A stretch of 64,000 nucleotides of DNA from Thereva unica (lineage: Eukaryota; Arthropoda; Insecta; Diptera; Therevidae): the NCBI GenBank assembly GCA_949987705.1, contig OX465282.1:61377922-61441921 (forward strand), written 5' to 3'. The position numbers were made by a program, and so were the translations under genes. Shown piece by piece: positions 54,701-64,000 of the stretch. Within the stretch, counting starts at the first letter, position 1. Each line of letters starts with the position of its first letter. Under the pieces are notes generated by a model, which saw only the letters and a list, made by a program, of their open reading frames with translations, searched no databases and was not told where the DNA came from.

Positions 54701-54870
54701 GATAAGCAAATCCCCAAAACCTATGCCCCAGGACAAACAATATACGTGAAAATCCATAAACGCCATGGCGCAAAGCTCACGCCAAGATATAAAAGAAATT
54801 GTAAAAGAAGACAAAAATAGTCTTGTAATTACAGAATCAGGCGGAGTAGTTCACAAGAGCCATATAAAAA
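51739..54870 (+). pseudogene. pol: Pol of element J, many stops and frame breaks
   Basis: Recognisable in order: protease ILIDTGSNKNYI near 51805 with a stop shortly after; ILGHDSQKEL near 52002; RT with [41 protein letters not shown] and catalytic [11 protein letters not shown] (52390-52773); the RT-RNase H connection (LRSFLGLSGYYRRFVKDYAKL) after a frame break; RNase H LTTDASQYAVGAVLEQ near 53220 with a TGA at about 53358; integrase zinc finger region (HKRAH...CTTCMKHKYD) near 53980-54105; IVIDNEK and NGQVERFHSTL near 54328 and 54435. At least six frame changes or stops, so it is dead. Confidence 0.88.
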
Positions 54871-55303
54871 CCTAAAATTTTTCCTTTTTCGCTTCTAGGA
54901 TATTCGTTGCACGCTGCTTAGCCGACACACAGATATTGGATTACTCCAACTCTCAATCAATCCAAATAAATACAGGAATCGCAAGGCTGCAAACCGGAAC
55001 ATTCAAAATTATTCACGTCATCAACATTGCACTAAACCAGAAACTCGTCCAAGAAATAGAGATCAACGTTAATCAGCACATCAATAAAACCCACATCCTA
55101 TATCCATACATTTCCAATGAAATAACCCAAACTAAGGAAGTTTTATACATATAGACTCAAGGTTAAAGATAGAAGTAAACGCTCACTCAATTTTATAGGA
55201 AGCGCATGAAGATGGATAGCAAGAAATCCTGACCATGACGACTTTGAAATAATTAAAGGAAAAATAAATAATCAATTAGAAAATAATAACAAGAAAACAA
55301 TTA

Positions 55304-58300
55304 CACAGGACCACAAAAAAAAATGAAAGGTTCCTTAGACCAGACTACGTGGATTATATGTTTTTTGGGTCGCTGAAACCGAATCCAAAGCCAGTTTTTC
55401 TCTATCACGTCAGGATTTTTCATAACCTAAAAATTAAGCCCAAGACTTAGCAACTCGTGGAATCTTTAACCACCGGAAATTCTGGTAACCGAAAATTTCT
55501 TGATTCCATAACCTTTTGACTTCAAAAACCCAAAAACTCGAAACTTTATCACCACATAACCTCAAAACCCGACCCGAAACAATGACACGTATCTCTTTCG
55601 TTAGAAAATCGCAGAAAATGAGCTCTTAATTAAAGAATTGTAAGCCTTATTTCGTTCAAACTTGATAACTTTCAAACCCCTCAACCCTATACCCCGTTAA
55701 CACGAAAACCCTACAACTCCGTAACCATGTAACCTTAAAACCCGACAAAAAAGAGGCACATGCATCTCTGACGTCAGAAAATCGCACTAAATTAGCTGTT
55801 GATCAAAGTTTTGTAGGTCTCATCTTGTTCAAACTATAAAGCCCCTTAACCTCTTAAGCAAAATCTTATTAAAAAGAAATTATAAAAATCTGAATTAAGC
55901 TAATTTTTTTTTAAATTGCTAAATGTAAACTCCGAATCTCAGTTTTTGCTCGTGTGTCGACATCCGGGGCACCTCCACGTGGTGACGGTGGGCAACGGAG
56001 TTGTTCCGTGATCCGGCAGAGTCCCCGGATCGCGGCGCTCACGCCGTCATGGTCGGCACTCGAAAAAGTACGATGCAGGGATTCGGAACCCCAGTATCGG
56101 CGGCTGGTTCGGGCGAGAAAGCAGGCCCACGGGCGTCGTCATCAAACGACTGCAGCTCTACATCGGTGGGTAACTTGGACTTTGCAGAGTATGATGTTTC
56201 AAGAAAGCCTATATGTGATAATAGCGTAGACTCTTTCTGCGTTATTTGTGGCGAATATGTTGTCAGTAAACTCAGAAAGACTTTTACAAATTTACTTAAA
56301 ACTCGGTATACAGAATTTTTCGGTATAAAAATAGTGGACAATCAGTGGACTCCCAATTCGATATGCATGGGGTGTTCCTTGCAAATAAATAAACAGAACA
56401 AAAGAACGTTTTCTTCCCCAATGATCTGGCGAAAACCAGAAAATCACACAAAGGATTGTTATTTTTGTTTAACGACAGTTGTTGGGTACAACCAAAAGAC
56501 AAAATCTTCAATTTCTTATGCAACTGTTAAGTCTGTGACTTTTCCTACGCTTCTTAATGCTGAACAAAGTTCTAAAAGTTGTATTACTTCCGATGGCATT
56601 GAAAGTCAGATGGAAACATTAAAGGACAAAGTTCTAGCTTATGCAGACAATGAGGATGTAGAGATGAACAGCGAAACATCGGAGGAATCAAGAGATGCGA
56701 TTGACGTTGATTCTAGAGGTTTTACTCAAGAAGAGCTCAATGATTTGGTACGAGATGCAGGACTTTCAAAAGAACTATCTGAGCTGTTAGCGTCAAGACT
56801 AAAAGAAAAAAAAATGTTTAGCTCCAGGAACTCGTATCACTTTCTATCGCGACAGAGAAATTGAATTTAGAAAATATTTTACAAAAATTAAAAATTTAGT
56901 CTATTGTAACGATATTGAAGGGCTTATAAAAGAATATGAAATTCCCTATGAATCTAGCAACTGGCGTCTATTCATAGATTCTTCAACGCGAAGTTTAAAA
57001 GCAGTATTACTACATAATGGCAACATATACGCTCCTCTACCCGTTGGCCACTCAGTTACGTTGAATGAAGAGTACCACAACCTTTCTTTCTTGCTAGAAC
57101 AGTTACATTATGATAAAAATAAGTGGCTGATGTGTGGAGACTTGAAAATAATGACAATTCTACTAGGTCAACAAAGTGGTTTTACAAAACATCCTTGCTT
57201 TATATGTGAATGGGACAGTCGAGCTCGCAATGAGCATTATGTAAAGAAGGATTGGCCACTTAGAGACAACTTAATTCAAGGATCTAAAAATAGTATAAAA
57301 CAGAGTCTGATACCTACAAACAAAGTAATTCTTCCACCACTACATAAACAATTCATTAAAGCGATGAAATCAACTGAAAGCGAAGCTTTTAAGTATATCT
57401 TTAAAAAATTTCCTAAACTGTCTGATGCGAAAATGAGAGAAGGTGTGTTTAACGGACCACAAATAAGAGAACTGTTGAAAGACGATAAATTTGAAAAGAA
57501 AATGGCGAAGGTTAAAAAAGCAGCCTGGCAAAGTTTTAGAGACGTTACAAAGAAATTTCTAGGTAATACAAAAGATCATAATTATGTAAGTATTGTTCAA
57601 AATATGGTAAAAAATTTCAAAAATTTGGGTTGCCTTATGAACCTTAAACTTCACTTTCTTGATTCGCACCTCGAATATTTTCCTGGTAATTTAGGTGATT
57701 TTAGTGAAGAGCAGGGTGAAAGATTTCACCAGGACTTACAAGATATTGAAAAGAGATATCAGGGTATTTGGGATGACCACATGTTGGCAGACTATTGTTG
57801 GTCTTTAAAAAGGGATACGCCAAACCAACACAAAAGAAAAGCGCTACGGTGATCATTCACCAATAAACGAACGCGTTATTATTGTAAGACTTCAGAAGAT
57901 TAAACAACCATTATATAGTTTTATAACTCCTATGAAAATCGTGAGAGGCAAGGGGACTCACTTAAATCAAGCACCTCGAACAGTGAGAGGTAAGGGGACT
58001 CACGTAAATTAAGCACCCTAAGGGGAACAGAAGTCTTCTACGTCCACGTCCTTGTTCCTGGGGATGGTTGAACGTAGGCTTTTAATTTATATTTGACCAA
58101 GCTCATCCGGCGATTTTTTGGCGTCTTAGATGGCTCTCTCTTTCGATGGTAGGGTTTGAAGGTTATTTAGTTACGTGATTATGGGATTGTTGGGTTAAGA
58201 GGGTGTAGGGTTGAGGGGTTAAGATGCTATAGGTTTTAAACTTAATGAGGTTTACAATACTTTGATCAACAGCTAATTTGCTGCGATTTTCTGACGTCAG

Positions 58301-58762
58301 AGATGCATGTACCTCTTTTTCGTCGGGTTTTAAGGTTACATGGTTACGGAGTTATAGGGTTTTCGTGTTAACGGGGTATAGGGTTGAGGGGTTTGAAAGT
58401 TATCAGGTTTGAACGAAATAAGGCTTACAATTCTTTAATTAAGAGCTCATTTTCTGCGATTTTCTAACGAAAGAGATACGTGTCATTGTTTCGGGTCGGG
58501 TTTTGAGGTTATGTGGTGATAAAGTTTCGAGTTTTTGGGTTTTTGAAGTCAAAAGGTTATGGAATCAAGGAATTTTCGGTGACCAGAATTTCCGGTGGTT
58601 AAAGATTCCACGAGTTGCTAAGTCTTGGGCTTAATTTTTAGGTTATGAAAAATCCTGACGTGATAGAGAAAAACTGGCTTTGGATTCGGTTTCAGCGACC
58701 CAAAAAACATATAATCCACGTAGTCTGGTCTAAGGAACCTTTCTTTTTTTTGTGGTCCTGTG
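55304..58762 (+). mobile_element. 3.5-kb CACTA/Mirage/Chapaev-like transposon, TTA duplication, arms about 560 bp
   Basis: Ends CACAGGACCACAAAAAAA and the reverse complement, and TTA lies on both sides (55301-55303, 58763-58765). Inverted repeats extend inward about 560 bp on each side (to about 55870 and from about 58200), unusually long. CAC-type ends with a 3-bp duplication fit the CMC group. The single gene (56001-57852) has a DDE-like fold with a CX2C after the second aspartate, as described for CMC transposases. Superfamily assignment is inference. Confidence 0.82.
56001..57852 (+). pseudogene. Transposase of the CACTA-like element, one frameshift in an A9 run
   Basis: Two frames (56001-56864 and from 56815 to 57852) meet at nine consecutive A residues (56806-56814). 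The first start may be 56001 or 56049 (MVGTRKSTMQ). The N-terminal part has paired cysteines (FCVICGEYV, SICMGCSLQI, DCYFCLTTV) suggesting zinc binding. After the frame change, LFIDSSTRSLKAVLLHNG and MCGDLKIMTILLGQQSG give candidate first and second catalytic aspartates, CFICEW follows the second, and EEQGERFHQDL near the end gives a candidate glutamate. The ...RYQGIWDDHMLADYCWSLKRD tail is a form I know from many uncharacterised arthropod proteins. A single-base length change in the A run, real or a sequencing error, is the only defect seen. Confidence 0.78.
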
Positions 58763-59413
58763 TTATTAATAAATTAACCACACAAAAGATAAATGAAATA
58801 AGAAGCATAACTAATAAGATTATAAAAGCTATAAATGATGATAAAGTGATAGACAATAATTTAATATTGAGTTATAAATATAGATTAGAAATTTTAAAAG
58901 AAGAAATAAGAAATGTATAATACGCCATTAATTGGGCAAGAAATTATATAGTAAATGCATATGTTTTATCAGAAGAAGAAACAAAAATTACTGAAAAAAT
59001 CTTTGATAAAAGTAATATCCCTTACATAAATCTTGATGAAGCTTTAGAGTTTTCAAAGATAAAAATTGCCTTAAGCAATAATACGATTTTATATTATTAT
59101 TAGTTTACCAGATAATGAACCATGTTCATCATATCTAATAAAATCTGTCAAGAGAAATAAATTAATAAATAAATTTGAATTCGAAAATATTATAGAATGT
59201 AATAACTTAGCTATATGCAATCCTAGCGACTTGGAGGATATCACCAATTCTACATGCATACCGCGCCTATTGAAAAGCAGAAAACCATCTTGTACCACGA
59301 TCAACAATCAACATGTCCCATCAGTCGAACTATTATCACCTGGATTATTATTCAATATAAGGGAACAATAAAAATGGCCAACGAAGACGTCAACCTAACC
59401 GGAACCTATTTAA

Positions 59414-59647
59414 CACTAGAACTACCGAAGCACAAGTCTGTAATTTTAACAATTTTTTACACCTTTAATCTGATACACATTCAAGTTCGAATTAGTAATT
59501 ATAAATGGAAAAAGTTTTTTTAATATTTCGTAATGATTAATCTTATTGAATTTTAACATAAATCTGAAGAGAATTCAAGAAATATGTAATTCAATGAAGG
59601 AAGAAATTGAGTATCCGTCAATTTGACGGGTCTTGGTAGTTCTAGTG
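59414..59647. mobile_element. 234-bp piggyBac-type miniature element, TTAA duplication
   Basis: TTAA at 59410-59413 and 59648-59651 with ends CACTAGAACTACC and GGTAGTTCTAGTG. TTAACACTAGAACTACC is a common terminus of insect piggyBac-like elements. A short inner repeat GTCAATTTGAC occurs at about 59617-59627. Confidence 0.92.
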
Positions 59648-60105
59648 TTAATACGTTTCCACACAATACATCAGTAACAGTAGACGACAGATCATACAGA
59701 TATAGCGAAAGGACATATTTTAAACCGATACCAGCCGTTCTGCAAATATCCAGCCAACAAGAAGAAATTCAAGAGTCCTATCCCTAGAAATGATCAGAGA
59801 ACTTCAGATGAACAACACCAAATTTCTCAGTTTAATAGGAAGCAAGAGTGAAATCAGCATCATCACCAGCTATAGCTTAGGCTCCATACTAGTCATCCTT
59901 TTCATCAGTGCAGCAGTAATCGCCTTTCTTCATCGAAGTACCAAGCTTACCAACATCAACATTACCACACTTGAAAAAGAAAAAGAAGATCCTTCAGCCG
60001 AATCTGCATCAGGGAACAGTACCACTCCTAAGCCATCCAGGGTCAATCACATCCCTTATTTCTAGAAGGAAGCCAATCGAGGCCGTTTGGATTTAAGAAG
60101 GGAGG

Positions 60106-60315
60106 AGTTAACGCATCATCTTTTGTTACTATAATTTCACAAAACATTAAAATAAATAACTTCAAAAATGCTGACACTATGTCTAGACACAACATGCGCA
60201 TCCAGGCATCGTGGGAATCAGTGCCGCTGCAACGAAGTCACGTGGCAATGCAGGTGACAACGATAGGATAACGTAGCTTAGTTCTACTTTAAGAATCTAA
60301 TTGTAAGACAGTCTT
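60106..60315 (+). repeat. 3' LTR of element J, truncated
   Basis: Begins right after a purine tract; alignment to 42376-42584 ends at CAGTCTT. Confidence 0.75.
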
Positions 60316-60665
60316 GTTACATACAGAATTTCTAAGGGTCTCGGTGAAAAACGCAAAATAAATAAATATCTAATTTTCAAATATACAAAATTCCTTAACG
60401 GACAAATCTTCATACAAAAATCCATCCACTTCAACAAAAAATGTAACATTCTCAGACGCAACCTGATCGCGTTGGCCTTTTTCACAAGCTTTTCTGGCGA
60501 TTAAAAAACAAAAAAAAGCATCCGCGGGGGAACGTAACTTGACCCACCCGGAGATCTAGCGCAGAGAAACGCGCGGTAAGCAAGTTGCGCAGGTGGGAAC
60601 AAGTTCAAGGGCGCGTTCCCCCGAGGTGGACAATTTTCCTTGCCACCACCGGCGGTGGAAATTTT
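60316..60665. other. Unassigned stretch after element J
   Basis: No gene. A GC-rich segment at 60515-60660 contrasts with the AT-rich surroundings and contains CACCACCGGCGGTGG, a 15-bp palindrome near 60643-60657. Confidence 0.5.
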
Positions 60666-61414
60666 GGCCCCTATTCCCATAGTCACGTCACCCATTGGAA
60701 AATGTGACAAACCAGTTTTCGTATTCTTATAATCACCTAAGTGACAATTGTCATAAAAATGAGAGTGTGGCATTCCCGAAGCCATTTATAATTGCATTTC
60801 TCACGATTGTGAATGGCCGTTGCGCGCATAATATGAAAAACCATCTTCTAGATTTGATTTATTTAATAAAAATTTGGATTTCCCTGTAAAAAATAATAAT
60901 TTCCAATTATTTTACGACTGAAAGCTATTTAGGGCCATAATTTTATATTAAAATACATACGTGCATATCTTTCCAACTAATTTCAAACGAAAAATTGTAA
61001 AATAATTTTTTTTTGTAGTTATAACGAAGAAAATCAGGGAAAACTCCACATTCATTAGGAACGGCATTGTATTTGCCCTTAGCTACATGGCGCGCGACAG
61101 AGAACGTGCGAGCGCCACATTGTAATTCCCACTTAAATCATCAAAAATATTAAAATAAAACATATTTCTTACCCTTTGTCAGTATCCATTTAAAAAAATC
61201 GTAGTGTCACCTACAAATTCCAAGTAATAAAAAATGACATCTTTCAGTGACATTTGCTACAAAAAATGACTTCGAGAATGCCACCCTTAATTTTGTCACA
61301 TTTTAACATACAAACTTTTTCCTTGTCACTCGACTATGAGAATACCTCTTCAAAAGTGACGTGCCAAAAAATGTGAGGGGAGAAAAAAGTGAGGTGACTA
61401 TAGGAATAGGGGCC
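60666..61414. mobile_element. 749-bp inverted-repeat element
   Basis: Left GGCCCCTATTCCCATAGTCA, right (reversed) GGCCCCTATTCCTATAGTCA, each continuing CGTCAC/CCTCAC. Outside lies TTT on both sides, so the exact ends and duplication are ambiguous. The interior holds several TGTGACA/TGTCAC words. No ORF. Confidence 0.85.
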
Positions 61415-62075
61415 TTTAATTTGTTGAGTGTTGTCTAAACTCTTGACCGCGGCGGGCGCGTCCCGAATTTTTAAGAGTGTTGTTTAAACTACAATACGAT
61501 CGGCGGCGGGCGCGTCACCGGTTTTCTAAAAGAGTGTTGTTCTACCCATCATCCGCGGCGGGCGGTCCCCAAATTCTTTCAAACCGGGCGGTTTCAATCA
61601 ATGTTGAAGAAGTGAAATTAATTGAGGAAACATAAATATTCTTATACTTATAATACGGAAATAATTTTAAAAATAGTGATAGAAATCCGATTTATTGGAT
61701 TTGTTTAAGATGCCGTAAAGATGGTGTTTCTATATTGAATATACGCTAAGGTTTTCGTTACTTTATAAAATTTTAATTATATTTTAGTTGGCAGAGGTTT
61801 AAAATTGAAATGTTCAATGTGCGCCAGTTTTCAAAAAAAAAAAATATATATATGTACAATTATTAACGTGTAAAATGATAACGATGTGTGTATTATTTAA
61901 AATACAATAAATAAAATCAATAAACAGTTGAACTTGTTCATCTTTTAATAAACAAAAAAAAAAATTAATAAGACCAAAAAGAACGGTTTATATAACAAAA
62001 CATTAATAACATAACAATTAAATAAAAAATATTAGTAGTGTGTTATTTATAACATAGAGACATAACATAACAATT
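61415..62075 (+). repeat. Probable 5' LTR of element V, with GC-rich direct repeats
   Basis: The right end is fixed by AACAATT followed by a TGGCGCAGCCGG primer site. The left end is unknown. Three GAGTGTTGT...CGGCGGGCGCGTC-type units start at 61426, 61475 and 61532. A TATA-like ATATATATATG lies near 61843-61853. Confidence 0.55.
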
Positions 62076-62087
62076 GGCGCAGCCGGT
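62075..62087 (+). other. Primer binding site of element V
   Basis: TGGCGCAGCCGGT begins at the last T of CAATT, as in elements C and F. Confidence 0.8.
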
Positions 62088-62284
62088 AGGATCCGGGAGA
62101 GGCCACAGAGCTAATACTTTGCCGATTGCGATCGACAAGGCCGACGACCTCGGATCCTATCAAGAATCTTCGCTCGGGGGTGTACAACCACGGTGCCTCT
62201 GCTCCAGGCGAGCACGCGCTCACCCCCCATTGTATAGCATCGCGGGATTTTTAGTGGGTTTCATCCCGGCCCAGGAGACGCCCT

Positions 62285-62815
62285 ATGTCCGAGGGCCAAC
62301 AAGGGGACACAAGAACACCAGTAACTCCCCCGCCGAGGGACCACCAACTAACCACACCAGGACCCTCAACCGTACCAGGAGCCAGCGACACCCCAGCGTC
62401 CTGCCAGGTCACTCAGCGAGGGACTTCAACGCCACTAACAACACCTCAAACCCCAACAACTTCATCAGAAACACCCCAAACATCCCCCAGACGTCTACGA
62501 AGTGGGACACTCCTAGGGGAAGAAAACAAACAAGTAGGTGGACATGTTTGCCGAATGGATGATAACCGCTTGCCACGTAAACTTCTCTGGCGAGACCGTC
62601 CTGCAGACTGGAGAATACAGCGATCGGCACCGAAGAAAACCTGGTTGAAGAATATCGAGGGTGACTTAAAGAATCAACGATTATCAGTTACCGAGGCTCG
62701 AGACACCGCCAAAAACCGAGAAGAATGGAAGCGAATCGTGAATAGAGTTCGGGACCCAGCGGCACCGACAGCAGCGTATCCGTTGCGGGGACGTCCCGCT
62801 CGGACCGCCAGCTAA
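62285..62815 (+). CDS. Chimeric ORF: gag N-terminus of element V fused in frame to a LINE ORF2 tail
   Basis: 176 residues. The first 80 or so (MSEGQQGDTRTPVTPPPRDH, proline/threonine/serine-rich, then SPRRLRSGTLLG) resemble an errantivirus Gag N-terminus downstream of a primer site and leader. From about residue 83 the protein changes to VGGHVCRMDDNRLPRKLLW, KKTWLKNIEGDLKNQ and AKNREEWKRIVNRV, the C-terminal signature of LINE reverse transcriptases. A (GAA)n tail follows the stop at 62826-62841, as expected for a LINE 3' end. The exact junction and target duplication could not be determined. Whether the fusion is expressed is unknown. Confidence 0.75.
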   Translation: MSEGQQGDTRTPVTPPPRDHQLTTPGPSTVPGASDTPASCQVTQRGTSTPLTTPQTPTTSSETPQTSPRRLRSGTLLGEENKQVGGHVCRMDDNRLPRKLLWRDRPADWRIQRSAPKKTWLKNIEGDLKNQRLSVTEARDTAKNREEWKRIVNRVRDPAAPTAAYPLRGRPARTAS

Positions 62816-62889
62816 CGGATCAAAGAAGAAGAAGAAGAAGGTGTTACTTTAAAATTAGCTAAGATACTTAAGCGGGCGCAGGAGACTGG

Positions 62890-63144
62890 TAAATTCAACA
62901 TAATAATATTCAAAATATCGTTAGTGGAGTGTTGGAAGAAAATATATCTATATATCTACGAAATTATATACAATTAGTTCTATTTCTTATTAAAAATAGT
63001 TAAATGAAAGTAAATTCAACATAATAATAATCAAAAATCGTTAGTGGAGTGTTGGAAGAAAATATATCTATATATCTATGAAATTATATACAATTAGTTC
63101 TAGTTCTTATTGAAAATAGTTAAATGAAAGTAAATTCAACATAA
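62890..63144. repeat. Tandem repeat of about 121 bp, two copies plus a truncated third
   Basis: TAAATTCAACATAATAAT starts at 62890, 63011 and 63131. The copies are nearly identical, and the third is cut after 14 bases by TGTAACGGCC. Confidence 0.95.
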
Positions 63145-64000
63145 TGTAACGGCCGCCCGCTGGAACATATGCCACCTACACGCCTTAACGGTGTGCCCCG
63201 CCAGTATGTGCAACCCCAAACCATAACTCACACCAAGGTTCCGTAAATTTGCTGTTAAATTAGCCTAGAAATAAATGAACTGAAAGATAAAACCTGAGGT
63301 TTACGGCTTGCATCGCACACAAAAAGGCTTGGAATTCTTAATCCCTTTTGTTTGATTAACTAATCAACGGGATTATTTGACCCCCCACGCATAATCAAAC
63401 CAGGAACAACAGTACATTTTTATCCCAGGTAAACTCCCTAAACTGCAAAGAAATAAAGGAAAAAGGCTACAATAAGGACGCGATTGGCACGATCATTATT
63501 AGCAGTCACTTTGTACACATATTGTCATTCTTTTTACTCTTCAAACGACTAAGTTGAAATTTCGGTTATTGCGAAAGTATGAAAAGAAAATGTTTCTATT
63601 AACCGTAGCACGCTTCGGAAGGCAAAGTTTTGCTAAATCCCTATATAACAAAACAAAAAGAAATTTTTTTTTATATAATTAACTTTCTTCAACCCTTGTC
63701 TTTCGGACGACACCGCTCGATGGTAACGGTGGAACTTGCCCACCCACCCGCCTACGGATATCCAAAAGGCACAATAACAACGGAAAATATACGAAGAAAA
63801 GTATGAGCTGTTTTATACCGTTTATACCAAAACCCTCATAGCTACGCCAAAGATGCAAATTCTCCCATAGAAATCTGGACAACCATACATTCTCTCCTTA
63901 TAGTGGAGTCAGATGAGCATCAAATTTTAGTGAAAAGGGAATTGTCTCCAGAGTAAAATTTTTTTTTTGGAACATGTTAGTTACATCGAATACTATACGA
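63145..64000. other. Possible LTR start and unassigned DNA to window end
   Basis: TGTAACGGCCGCCCGC at the abrupt end of the tandem array resembles the TGTAACG start of the LTR of element A, and a CTATATAAC TATA-like box lies at 63642-63650. A second LTR or gag is not in view, so this is only a suggestion. No coding frame recognised. Confidence 0.35.

Larger units (their letters stand above)
54898..60063 (+). pseudogene. env: Env of element J, split by two transposons
   Basis: N-terminal ectodomain pieces lie at 54936-55303 (IQINTGIARLQTG..., a decayed cleavage and fusion region with SLNFIGS near 55170). After the CACTA-like insertion, coiled-coil sequence resumes in frame at 58763 (NKLTTQKINEIRSITNKI). 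Further pieces run to 59409, are cut by the piggyBac-type miniature element, and end at 59652-60063 with a membrane segment (LGSILVILFISAAVIAFL). Several stops and frame breaks lie in between. The gene is clearly non-functional. Confidence 0.82.

Noticed and set aside
60501..60785. 94-residue minus-strand ORF as a host gene
   Set aside because: It straddles the boundary of the inverted-repeat element at 60666, so it is not a conserved gene.

Overview
The window is arthropod, almost certainly insect, chromosomal DNA made almost entirely of transposable elements. It is AT-rich, has spliced transposase genes, and carries several Ty3/gypsy-type LTR elements with env genes of the errantivirus kind, together with Tc1, hAT, PIF/Harbinger, CACTA-like, piggyBac-like and non-LTR elements. 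I see no convincing host gene, tRNA, rRNA or CRISPR. The insect order cannot be fixed from this sequence.

Layout. (1) 1-7440: an env-bearing gypsy-like element (A) with gag, protease and a full-length env but no reverse transcriptase or integrase. An intact Tc1 element with 242-bp inverted repeats sits in its leader. (2) 7443-12247: a 121-bp tandem array, two small elements with TAA target duplications, a stray env remnant (B) and unassigned DNA. (3) 12248-21003: errantivirus-like element C, bounded by two LTRs and a CGCG duplication, with 514-bp and 1681-bp insertions in pol. (4) 21182-41974: element F, also bounded by CGCG. Its 5' LTR holds a nest: a non-LTR retrotransposon tail, then a palindromic element, then a young intact gypsy element (G, minus strand), then a two-gene Harbinger element. 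Its gag is split by a hAT element that itself carries two smaller insertions. (5) 42376-60315: an old errantivirus-like element J, swollen by TA-microsatellite repeats, long-inverted-repeat elements, a 128-bp tandem array, a 3.5-kb CACTA-like transposon inside env and a piggyBac-type miniature element. (6) 60316-64000: another inverted-repeat element, an errantivirus leader (V) whose gag start runs in frame into a LINE tail, a second ~121-bp array and a possible LTR start.

The genes do not form a host pathway. Each belongs to its own element: gag makes the particle, pol makes protease, reverse transcriptase, RNase H and integrase, env is a baculovirus-F-like glycoprotein, and the cut-and-paste transposases act on their own terminal repeats. 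The best-preserved genes are the Tc1 transposase, the gag and pol of G, and the zeste-like gene of the Harbinger element. The hAT transposase is intact apart from one insertion. The env of A is one open frame. Elements C, F and J are decayed by frameshifts, stops and deletions.

Insertion boundaries were called by matching target duplications and, where a coding frame was interrupted, by checking that the frame resumes after removing the insert. All family names are from recognised motifs; no database search was possible.
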